From assembly GCA_016281115.1 (NCBI GenBank), contig JAEEHZ010000131.1:1-21785 (forward strand): a DNA stretch of 21,785 bases, written 5' to 3'. The notes under the pieces were generated by a model. The model searched no databases, had not been told where the DNA came from, and saw nothing but the letters and a program-made list of their open reading frames with translations. The translations under genes and the position numbers were made by a program. Of the stretch, positions 15,875-21,785 are shown in pieces; the first letter of the stretch is position 1; each line of letters opens with the position of its first letter. The DNA is from Clostridiaceae bacterium (GTDB lineage: Bacteria; Bacillota; Clostridia; Oscillospirales; Acutalibacteraceae).

Positions 15875-15894
15875 GACATAATTGGGGGTTATAT

Positions 15895-16884
15895 ATGAGT
15901 AACGATGCACCATATAAAATCGAGTATTACAGCAGATTAAAGTCAAAAAAGGTGGACTGGCTTTGGTATCCATATATCCCCTATGGGAAGATAACGATTA
16001 TACAAGGAGACCCAGGAGAAGGGAAATCTACTTTTGCTATTAATTTAATTTCAATGCTGACTAACGGTGAGCCTTTTCCTTTTACGAGTAAAAGCATCGA
16101 AAAAGGGGCAGTTGTTTATCAGAATAGTGAAGATGGCAAAGAGGACACGATTGTTCCTAGAATGAAAGCGTGCAACACAAATCTCAATATGGTAGCGTAT
16201 ATCGATGAAACAAATTCGTCACTAGATATGGGGGATGAAAGACTAGAAAAAGCAATAGAAGAGATAGGGGCGCGCCTTGTAATTTTAGATCCTATACAAG
16301 CATATTTGGGAGACTCGGACATGAATCGCGCCGCCGACATAAGGCCACTATTTAATAGACTAGCTGCAATAGCGCAAAGGAAGAATTGTGCCATTGTTTT
16401 AATCGGTCACATGAGTAAGAGTGCCACTGGGAAAGGATTATATCGTGGTCTAGGATCTATAGACATTGCTGCGGTAGCTAGAAGTGTACTCCTTATTGCA
16501 AAAGTAGAAGATAATTTGAGAATACTAGCGCCAATAAAAAACAACCTTGCACCATTAGGCGACTCTATACTTTTTCAGATACACGAGGGGTCAACGATTA
16601 AGTGGATAAAGACATGCAAAACAACTGCGGAACAGGTTATGTTGGGAGATACTAGCAAGATAGAAAGCAGTTCTAACAAAATCGTTACTGCCATGAATAT
16701 TATTACTTTTTGCATAAAAAATGGTAAAAAGAAAGCCAGCGAAATTGGTTATGAGTGTGCGAAACAAGATATTTCTGAAAGAACAATGAATTGTGCAAAA
16801 TCTAAACTAGGAATTATATCTACGAAGACAAAGGACGGGTGGATATGGAATTTTGCAAATGCAGAGACAGTAAACGATGAGTGA
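15895..16884 (+). CDS. RepA-like AAA ATPase (AAA_25 type)
   Basis: This 329-residue protein has Walker A GDPGEGKST (38-46), Walker B RLVILDP (127-133) and GHMSKS (171-176), which act as a sensor-like segment in the RepA/RecA-like hexameric ATPases. The substrate may be single-stranded DNA or a recombinase filament. The C-terminal part, about 255-320, looks like a winged helix (KKKASEIGYECAKQDISERTM). It resembles plasmid RSF1010 RepA and primase-associated ATPases found on mobile elements. It overlaps recombinase 3 by 8 bases (stop in ATGAGTGA), so the two are made together. It could prepare DNA for recombination or replicate the element. Function is inferred from family and context. Confidence 0.85.
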   Translation: MSNDAPYKIEYYSRLKSKKVDWLWYPYIPYGKITIIQGDPGEGKSTFAINLISMLTNGEPFPFTSKSIEKGAVVYQNSEDGKEDTIVPRMKACNTNLNMVAYIDETNSSLDMGDERLEKAIEEIGARLVILDPIQAYLGDSDMNRAADIRPLFNRLAAIAQRKNCAIVLIGHMSKSATGKGLYRGLGSIDIAAVARSVLLIAKVEDNLRILAPIKNNLAPLGDSILFQIHEGSTIKWIKTCKTTAEQVMLGDTSKIESSSNKIVTAMNIITFCIKNGKKKASEIGYECAKQDISERTMNCAKSKLGIISTKTKDGWIWNFANAETVNDE

Positions 16885-18694
16885 AAAGAAGAATCTAACA
16901 AAAGAACAAGAACGTGAAGCTATTATTGAGTTATACAAGCAACGCGACTCGGATATTGAGGTTATACCTATAACAAAAAAAGACCGGGAATTATTAAAGG
17001 TGCAGGAAGAGACGGTTAATGTTGCACTTTATTCTCGTGTTTCGACGTCAAGCCTTGAACAGGCGACATCAATAGCATTGCAAGAGGTTTCTTTTGAAGA
17101 TATCCAAAAGATTCATCCGAATTGGAAGCTTGTAAAACAATATACTGATGATGGTATATCAGGAACATCCATAGATAGGCGACAAGCATTTAAAGAAATG
17201 ATAAAAGACGCTCACACGGGAATGTTTGATTTAATTGTAACTAGGAGTGTTTCTAGGTTTGCTAGAAACTTGCGAGACTGCGTAGATACATACCAGAAAT
17301 TAGCGAAACTGCCGCACCCGGTCTATATTTACTTTGTTTCAAACAATCTGATAACCAATGGGAAAGGCGAACAGTCTGAAATGATTTTGCAATTTATGGC
17401 GATGATAGCTCAAGAAGAATCGCGTATGAAAAGCGAAATAATGATGGGGTCGGTAGAACAGAGATATAATTCTGGAAAGTTTTTGCTTACCAAGTGTTTG
17501 GGATATGATAGAATCCGTGAGTCAAAAACTGTACCACCCATGCTTATCGTAAACGAAGAAGAGGCTCCAACTATAAAATATATGTATGGTCTATTGTTAG
17601 CAGGACACACCTGCAAGGCAATAGCTAGCATTCTTATGGAAGAAAAAAGGAAAACAAAACTGGGGAATACCAAGTGGACAGCAGCCACGGTTATGGCTGT
17701 TTTGGAAAACGAAAAATACTATGGGGCCGTTATTGGCAGAAAAACATATTCTTATGATTTTTTAGAGCATAAGAGAAGAAAAAATACTGGACAATTAAGA
17801 CGCTATAAAAAAGAAGGACACCACGAACCTATTGTTTCAAAAGATGTTTGGATGTTCGCACAAAAAATAATAGAGACGCAGCGAAAAAAACGCGGTGGAC
17901 AAATTTCTCGGACGCTTCATGTAATACAAGAGGGTATACTGCGCGGGTTTGTTGTAATAGATAGGGCTTGGTTCGGTTCAAGTATAGATGACTATATTGA
18001 GGCGAACCGCATTGTTTACGCCGAAGTCAGAGAAAGACCTAAACAGATTAAGTTTGGAACAGTAAGCAATTTTGACTTAACGGGTTATGAGTCGGTTTCT
18101 ACATTAATGTTTAGTAACAACGATCGCCCGACTATGCTGTTTGATTATAACACGGTCATTTTTAATAAAATGTCTTTGAAAAGAATGCAGGAAACGGAAG
18201 AGATTGAGTTGTTGTTCAATCCGAAAACATTTGAAATTGCTGTGAGGCCAGCTAATAAAACAATTAAAACTGCAGTTAAATGGGGTTGTGTTTCAAATAG
18301 AGGCGATTTTATACCATATAAAACAACGCTAGGTTCGTTTACGGCAATTCTATTTGATTATATGCAATGGAACGGCGAATACAAGTATAAATTGTATGGG
18401 AAATGCCGAGAACACGACGGGGAGAAACTGTTGTTCTTTTCGTTGCGAGATATTGAAGTGTTTATTCCTAGTGAAGAAAAATCGATAAATGGGCGAACAA
18501 AATATAAGAAATACTATCCGCAAACATTTGTCAATCAATATGGCGAAGATGCATATCAATCGATATATAATTCACGTTCGTATTTATTAGATTATTTTAA
18601 GGTTTGGGATGCATGCGTTGGAAGCGTAGCGATTAAAGAAGATGAGATTGAAGAACAGATGAGAAAGGCTTCTAGCGAATTATTAAAATCATAG
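16877..18694 (+). CDS. Serine recombinase 3, zinc ribbon replaced by a new C-terminal domain
   Basis: This 605-residue protein has an N-terminal extension of about 45 residues, then a resolvase catalytic domain with Ser56 (YSRVST), SRFARN at 126-131 and AQEESR at 178-183. The recombinase DNA-binding domain is about 205-345. Where recombinases 1 and 2 have 'LICGDCGG', this one has ILRGFVVIDRAWFGSS and no cysteine pairs. Residues about 400-560 hold a beta-rich domain: IELLFNPKTFEIAV (443-456), FDYMQWNGEYKYKLYG (493-508), GEKLLFFSLRDIEVFIP (515-531) and YYPQTFVNQYG. The three genes downstream resemble this part. I infer a recombinase whose targeting or control depends on this domain. Other members of the family may be annotated simply as integrase or recombinase. 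Confidence 0.88.
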   Translation: MSEKKNLTKEQEREAIIELYKQRDSDIEVIPITKKDRELLKVQEETVNVALYSRVSTSSLEQATSIALQEVSFEDIQKIHPNWKLVKQYTDDGISGTSIDRRQAFKEMIKDAHTGMFDLIVTRSVSRFARNLRDCVDTYQKLAKLPHPVYIYFVSNNLITNGKGEQSEMILQFMAMIAQEESRMKSEIMMGSVEQRYNSGKFLLTKCLGYDRIRESKTVPPMLIVNEEEAPTIKYMYGLLLAGHTCKAIASILMEEKRKTKLGNTKWTAATVMAVLENEKYYGAVIGRKTYSYDFLEHKRRKNTGQLRRYKKEGHHEPIVSKDVWMFAQKIIETQRKKRGGQISRTLHVIQEGILRGFVVIDRAWFGSSIDDYIEANRIVYAEVRERPKQIKFGTVSNFDLTGYESVSTLMFSNNDRPTMLFDYNTVIFNKMSLKRMQETEEIELLFNPKTFEIAVRPANKTIKTAVKWGCVSNRGDFIPYKTTLGSFTAILFDYMQWNGEYKYKLYGKCREHDGEKLLFFSLRDIEVFIPSEEKSINGRTKYKKYYPQTFVNQYGEDAYQSIYNSRSYLLDYFKVWDACVGSVAIKEDEIEEQMRKASSELLKS

Positions 18695-18705
18695 GAGAAT
18701 TTTTT

Positions 18706-19422
18706 ATGGAAGAAGAAAGGAAAGCTAGAACAGAAGAACAAGTAATTGTTGACGATGATTTTTCGTGGGAAGGATTTCAAGTTGTTAGACGTGAATTCTT
18801 TTCGCATGTTTTTGAGCCGTCAGTGAGAATAAATGGTAATTCCATTATGTTTAACGCCGCCTGCTTGAGAAAACTACCTAATGCTACGCATATTCAAGTA
18901 TTGATTAACCAGGAGACAAAAACCCTTGCAGTAAAAGAAGCAGAGCCAAGTGAGGACAACTTTAGATGGTGTACGGTTGACGCCAAAACAGGGAAACATA
19001 AGACTCGTGAGGGGAAAGGTTTTATTGTTCCTAAAACATTTGATATAATGGGCTGGAATCCTAATTATAGGTATAAAGTTCTTGGGTCTGTAATTAGTGT
19101 TAAAGGGGAGACAATTATTATTTTTAGGCTAGAAGACGCCGAGACATATTTGCCTATAGAGACAAATCCAGATGGAACGACAAAGAAGATGGGGCGTAAG
19201 CCACATTACCCGGCAGCATGGAAAGATTCGTTCGGTTTGCCTATTGAAGAACATAGAAGTCATGTCAAGATAGATGTTCTTGATGGTTTTGTGCGCTATG
19301 AATTTGTAAAACCGAAAGCGCCGTCTATTATAAACACGCCGAAGCCTTTGGAAGGTGAACAGCCTACGCAAGGTCAAATTAATATGTTCGACGGAGGTGA
19401 GAATAGTGATAGACGAACATAA
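18706..19422 (+). CDS. Free-standing copy of the recombinase 3 C-terminal domain (238 residues)
   Basis: AGGAGA at 18693-18698 precedes the ATG, 11 bases after recombinase 3. Residues 62-76 (HIQVLINQETKTLAV), 111-127 (TFDIMGWNPNYRYKVLG), 133-150 (KGETIIIFRLEDAETYLP) and 161-176 (a K..YP.....FG block) follow the same order and spacing as the last third of recombinase 3. They share the 'L.N..T..LAV', 'FD.M.WN..Y.YK..G' and 'GE....F.L.D.E...P' steps. The C-terminus (about 200-238) is polar and ends in a tail with QPTQGQINMFDGGENSDRR. It has no catalytic resolvase part, so it cannot cut DNA by itself. Role inferred: accessory DNA-binding or directionality partner. It may be annotated as integrase in databases. 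Confidence 0.75.
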   Translation: MEEERKARTEEQVIVDDDFSWEGFQVVRREFFSHVFEPSVRINGNSIMFNAACLRKLPNATHIQVLINQETKTLAVKEAEPSEDNFRWCTVDAKTGKHKTREGKGFIVPKTFDIMGWNPNYRYKVLGSVISVKGETIIIFRLEDAETYLPIETNPDGTTKKMGRKPHYPAAWKDSFGLPIEEHRSHVKIDVLDGFVRYEFVKPKAPSIINTPKPLEGEQPTQGQINMFDGGENSDRRT

Positions 19423-19777
19423 GTACAAAGTATTTTTTAGTACAAAATGGTATAAGATCCGAATTAATCAGCAGACAATACTGGACATGGGATATCCAAC
19501 TATGGTTAGGATGTTGATTAACCCTGAAACAAAGGAACTCGTTGTTCAGCCGTGCAATTCTTATGAGAAACTGTCTTTTAAAGTTCCGAATGATTTTGCG
19601 GAAGACTGCCATGGGTTCGAGTTGTCTTCTATAGCACTTACCGAGTTGCTTGTTGATACAATGGGCTGGGATATGGATACTCATTATAGGGTTTACGGGC
19701 GGTACATAAAAAAAGAGAACATAATTGTCTTTGACCTAAAAAAATACGAAGTTGTGCTCAATGATGACAATGATTAG
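19406..19777 (+). CDS. Second free-standing copy of the domain (123 residues)
   Basis: I chose GTG 19406 because GGAGGT at 19393-19398 is 7 bases upstream. The frame overlaps the previous gene by 17 bases, so translation is coupled. Residues 34-47 (VRMLINPETKELVV), 84-98 (DTMGWDMDTHYRVYG) and 104-117 (ENIIVFDLKKYEVV) fit the recombinase 3 domain pattern. It lacks the longer insert present in the 238-residue copy and stops soon after the 'EVVL' strand. It is the most compact version, useful for defining the domain as about 100 residues. Function is not known; the likely role is DNA binding or partnering. Confidence 0.7.
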   Translation: MIDEHKYKVFFSTKWYKIRINQQTILDMGYPTMVRMLINPETKELVVQPCNSYEKLSFKVPNDFAEDCHGFELSSIALTELLVDTMGWDMDTHYRVYGRYIKKENIIVFDLKKYEVVLNDDND

Positions 19778-19785
19778 GGACAAAA

Positions 19786-19821
19786 CAAGGTTGCAATAAT
19801 TAAGAAAGAATTGCAACCTTG
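19786..19821. repeat. Inverted repeat with AAGGTTGCAA motif between the small genes
   Basis: CAAGGTTGCAA at 19786-19796 pairs over 11 bases with TTGCAACCTTG at 19811-19821, with a 14-base gap. It matches the arms at 15217-15279. TATAAT (19830-19835) lies just downstream, so the repeat may be an operator for the next gene as well as a recombination-related site. Confidence 0.75.
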
Positions 19822-19852
19822 CTAGAAGATATAATCATAGGAGTTTTGGATA

Positions 19853-20260
19853 ATGAAGAACATATCGATGCCAAAGATTGAGTTTGTTATGGAGCATAAG
19901 CTGTCTTTGTTGCGGGTATATAAGGAAACCGTGGAGGCACTAGGGAATCCAAGAGAGATTTTTTTATTGATATCAAGTAAAGGTGAATTATTGGTAAAGG
20001 CTGTAAGGCCAGAAGTTCCCGAAAGAAGAAGAATTAGGGTTAATATTGATGAGTTAATTAAAAAAACCTATTTTGAAACAACCTGTGGTTTTTTTATTTC
20101 ATTAATTATAGACATGATGGAAATAACGAATGCTGGTACTTATAGCCTGAATGGTTCATATAATGGCGAACTTGATGCGGTAGTGTTTAATCTATATAAA
20201 CGCATGAAGTTAATCAAGATAGAGGGAGGAATTATAAAACGTCTTAAAGAGAAAGCATAG
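19853..20260 (+). CDS. Third, most diverged copy of the domain (135 residues)
   Basis: AGGAG at 19839-19843 precedes the ATG by 9 bases, and TATAAT at 19830-19835 could give it its own promoter. The match to the domain is weaker but ordered: IFLLISSKGELLVKAV (39-54), then SLIIDMMEITNAGTYSLNG, then LDAVVFNLYKRMKLI. The tryptophan of the 'M.W' step is missing (it has MMEIT). The C-terminus is basic (GGIIKRLKEKA), unlike the acidic ends of the others. It may be a copy with a changed partner or a decaying one. The call rests on position and weak similarity. Confidence 0.55.
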   Translation: MKNISMPKIEFVMEHKLSLLRVYKETVEALGNPREIFLLISSKGELLVKAVRPEVPERRRIRVNIDELIKKTYFETTCGFFISLIIDMMEITNAGTYSLNGSYNGELDAVVFNLYKRMKLIKIEGGIIKRLKEKA

Positions 20261-20293
20261 ATTCTTAAACATCATAACCATTATATAATTATA

Positions 20294-20328
20294 AAGATTG
20301 CAAAAGCACTTTGTAGCCTTGCAATCTT
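20294..20328. repeat. Inverted repeat AAGATTGCAA / TTGCAATCTT
   Basis: AAGATTGCAA at 20294-20303 pairs perfectly with TTGCAATCTT at 20319-20328 (15-base gap). It is a one-base variant of the AAGGTTGCAA arms near the cassette's other edge. A further single arm TTGCAACCTTG follows at 20361-20371. Confidence 0.7.
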
Positions 20329-20381
20329 GAACAATTAAAGACCGCAAGAGCAAAACTTAATTGCAACCTTGTAAAAACAGT

Positions 20382-20406
20382 CCACTCTATAGAGTGGGCT
20401 TTTTTT
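20382..20406 (+). terminator. Intrinsic terminator at the right end of the cassette
   Basis: CCACTCT at 20382-20388 and AGAGTGG at 20391-20397 form a palindrome, effectively a 6-base-pair stem with a TATA loop. It is followed by G, C and seven Ts (20400-20406). Confidence 0.75.
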
Positions 20407-20467
20407 ATGCTCTAAAAAGATTGAAATAGTCTAACACACCTATTGCAAGCACACTAAAAAAAGAGAT

Positions 20468-20728
20468 TTAGTCAAATACACGCAAGTGCCACTTTGTCAA
20501 TTTTTCCTGTGCGTCCAGTTCAAACTCTTCCATCGTTTTTATAACGGGGAATTTGGCTCTTTTTATAAGCACGCCTTCTTTGTTGCCGTCCCGTATTTCC
20601 TGTTCGATTCGCAGCATCTTTTCCAAAAACCGCCACTCTTTTTCCGTGCCCTGTATCTCCGCTAGGCTTCTCGCAAGGTTAGTCAGACTTAACCTGTTTG
20701 CCAAGTCTTTTATTCTAGATAAGTCCAT
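20468..20728 (-). pseudogene. istB: istB 5' fragment (IS21 helper ATPase, N-terminal part)
   Basis: The minus-strand ATG at 20728 starts 86 residues. Residues 1-76 match the N-terminal half of IS21-family IstB helper ATPases (LANRLSLTNLARSLAEI, then FLEKMLRIEQEIRDGNK and LIKRAKFPVIKTMEEFEL). After about residue 76 the sequence runs into an unrelated end (WHLRVFD and stop). It lacks the P-loop, which lies on the plus strand from 21028. It overlaps the istA end by 14 bases (20715-20728), as in intact IS21 operons. The fragment alone cannot act as an ATPase. Confidence 0.85.
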
Positions 20729-21029
20729 CGTCAGCCTCCGTCAAAAGATTGTAGTTAGCGAGTTTCCTATACCTAGACGCAGTCCGTTTCGGCGCTATCT
20801 CTTTAAGATTTCTTTCGCCTACCTGAATTAAGAGTTCCGACAGCACTTCGGTAAAGCAGAACCTATTTTCACTAGAACAAGTCACTATTGCGGAAATCAC
20901 GTCGTCTTTTGAATATTGCTTTTCTATCTTCCGTAGTAGCCGTGCCTGTTCTTTTAGGTATCGTGGCTTTGTCAACTCTATGCGCTCGATAAACTTTACT
21001 ACCACGCTACTCTCTTCGTACTTCTCTTT
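20715..21029 (-). pseudogene. istA: istA 3' fragment (IS21 transposase, C-terminal part)
   Basis: About 104 residues on the minus strand end at TAG 20715-20717. The segment KFIERIELTKPRYLKEQARL, with YSKDDVISAIVTCSSE and FTEVLSELL, has the charged helical character of the IstA C-terminus, and the ending YRKLANYNLL is like 'YR.L..Y..LL' in the family. The open frame continues upstream only into sequence that is the reverse complement of istB, so it does not encode more of istA. The catalytic DDE part is absent from the window. The transposase is therefore inactive here. The name depends on the adjoining, clearer istB start. Confidence 0.65.
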
Positions 21030-21519
21030 AACTAAATTATCGGAGACCAAGTGGATAGAAGACAAATATAATGTGCTTTTAATCGGTAGTGCAGGGACGG
21101 GCAAAACGCATCTGTCCATAGCAATCGGACTAAAAGCGATAGGCAATAACAAAAAGGTAGTATATACCACGGTAAACGAGTTGCTGTTTCTGATAAAGAC
21201 ACAGCAGGAAGTCAAGAAAAGTAAAATCAAGTTAGACTATATGGAAGAGTGCGACGTGGTAATAATAGACGAACTTGGTTATACGCCGTTAAGCCGAGAA
21301 GAGACGCTGACCCTTTATAAGAAGATTGACGCCTTAAACAAAAGAAAGTCGCTTATCCTTGCGACGAACAGAACTTTCGAAGGCTGGGGCGACATCTTTT
21401 ACGACGAGCAAACAGCCGAGACTTTACTTGACAGAGTCGTAGAGAACTGTCAGGTAATAACATTAACAGGCGGTAGTTACCGACTTAGAACCCACAAAGG
21501 TATCTTTGACGTTAACTAA
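21028..21519 (+). pseudogene. istB: istB 3' fragment (IS21 helper ATPase, P-loop part)
   Basis: From about LTKLSETKWIEDKY the plus strand encodes 163 residues with Walker A GSAGTGKTH, Walker B VVIIDELGY and a C-terminal GGSYRLRTHKG, as in IstB. The open frame extends back to an ATG at 20980, but those first 16 residues come from the inverted istA stretch. Joining residues 1-76 from the minus-strand fragment to this one gives about 239 residues, close to a normal IstB. The inferred break is near 21028, although microhomology makes its exact place uncertain. It could be expressed from an outside start but would lack the N-terminal DNA-interacting part. Confidence 0.85.
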
Positions 21520-21529
21520 CCCTTTAAGA

Positions 21530-21566
21530 TTTAATTTGATTATAAATAAAATTTAATTTTGATTAT
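21530..21566 (+). repeat. Direct repeat after istB
   Basis: TTTAATTTGATTAT (21530-21543) and TTTAATTTTGATTAT (21552-21566) are near copies 22 bases apart. IS21 elements carry short repeats as transposase sites near their ends, so this could be the right end of the old element. An AT-rich chance match is possible. Confidence 0.45.
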
Positions 21567-21688
21567 TCAGTTTTTTCGCTAGAAAGAACTTTTTGTATAT
21601 AAAAGATTTTTGATTTGGTGAGAAAGTGAGAACGCCTATGGGGGTAGGGGGGGTAAAAACCCCGGTAAAACACCCCCCTAGCGGGGCC

Positions 21689-21785
21689 GCAAAATCACGC
21701 AAGTTTTCGCAAAATCAAAAATCAAACGCGCAAAATCACGCAAGTTTTCGCGTAATCAAAAATCAAACACGCGCAAAATCACGCC
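21689..21785 (+). repeat. Iteron-like tandem motifs, 20-23 base spacing
   Basis: GCAAAATCA or the variant GCGTAATCA starts at 21689, 21709, 21730, 21750 and 21773, always on the plus strand. The two larger units of about 41 and 43 bases (21689-21729 and 21730-21772) are nearly identical over their first 22 bases. The array runs off the window. Spacing near two helical turns suits one protein binding the same face. Candidates are terminase small subunit or a replication initiator. Confidence 0.8.

Larger units (their letters stand above)
20284..20406 (+). ncRNA. Candidate structured non-coding RNA
   Basis: TATAAT at 20284-20289, without a good -35, would start RNA near 20296. The RNA would open with the hairpin whose arms AAGATTGCAA and TTGCAATCTT lie at 20294-20328, then carry TTGCAACCTTG (20361-20371), and end at the terminator at 20382-20406. 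No reading frame fits. It could also simply be an untranslated tail after the small gene at 19853. This is a hypothesis. Confidence 0.3.
21520..21785 (+). other. Non-coding right end with cos/packaging-like features
   Basis: No gene is visible in this 266-base stretch. It has the AT-rich repeat at 21530-21566, then a run GGGGGTAGGGGGGG (21640-21653), a hairpin (TAGGGGGG 21645-21652 with CCCCCCTA 21673-21680) and a second hairpin CCCC-TAGC-GGGG (21675-21686). GCAAAATCA-type motifs follow. G-run then C-run sequences like this precede terminase genes in many Firmicute cos phages, so it may be the packaging site. This relies on memory of the pattern and was not searched. Confidence 0.45.

Noticed and set aside
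20553..20831. Plus-strand 92-codon frame
   Set aside because: It is the complement of the istB and istA fragments, with no domain and no ribosome site.
20980..21027. Plus-strand ATG start of the istB 3' fragment
   Set aside because: These 16 codons are the complement of the istA fragment, created by the rearrangement, and do not resemble IstB.
21689..21785. Possible CRISPR array
   Set aside because: The repeats are back to back with nearly identical intervening sequence, so there are no unique spacers, and no Cas gene is nearby.

Overview
The window reads as a Firmicutes (Bacillota, probably Clostridia-like) bacteriophage or prophage. The basis is the AGGAGG-type ribosome sites, moderately AT-rich DNA, a Siphoviridae-type tail operon and large serine recombinases. 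No host gene is recognisable, so the species cannot be named.

Layout. (1) 1-11937 is one uninterrupted plus-strand late operon. It holds the end of the major tail protein, a tail assembly chaperone pair joined by a -1 frameshift, the tape measure protein, a distal-tail protein, a 592-residue baseplate or hub protein, a run of fibre and adhesin genes, a small membrane protein, a second set of fibre adaptors, a holin, and a 43-residue SHOCT-like protein. No endolysin is visible. (2) 11981-15211 starts and ends with an intrinsic terminator and carries two overlapping large serine recombinases, both with the usual zinc ribbon. (3) 15216-20406 is a cassette that looks more AT-rich by eye: a minus-strand XRE-type regulator with a good promoter and operator, and a divergent set consisting of a RepA-like ATPase, a third serine recombinase overlapping it by 8 bases, and three small genes. 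(4) 20468-21519 is a scrambled IS21 element: the end of istA and the start of istB are on the minus strand, and the P-loop-bearing rest of istB is on the plus strand. (5) 21520-21785 is non-coding. It has a G/C-rich hairpin followed by GCAAAATCA-type motifs every 20-23 bases and resembles the cos/packaging region that precedes terminase genes in related phages.

The most unusual part is region 3. The third recombinase has lost the cysteine zinc ribbon present in the other two and carries a different C-terminal domain. The three small downstream genes appear to be free-standing, diverged copies of that same domain. A motif, AAGGTTGCAA or its complement, recurs as inverted repeats at both edges of this cassette and between its small genes. 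I infer an ATPase-recombinase-accessory DNA-binding module that moves or inverts DNA. Its mechanism cannot be read from sequence alone. The nearby IS21 remnant is explained by a single inversion of about 540 bases, which may or may not be related.

The gene order tail, lysis, recombination, then a cos-like site would fit a circular or tandem phage genome in which packaging and head genes follow just beyond the right edge.
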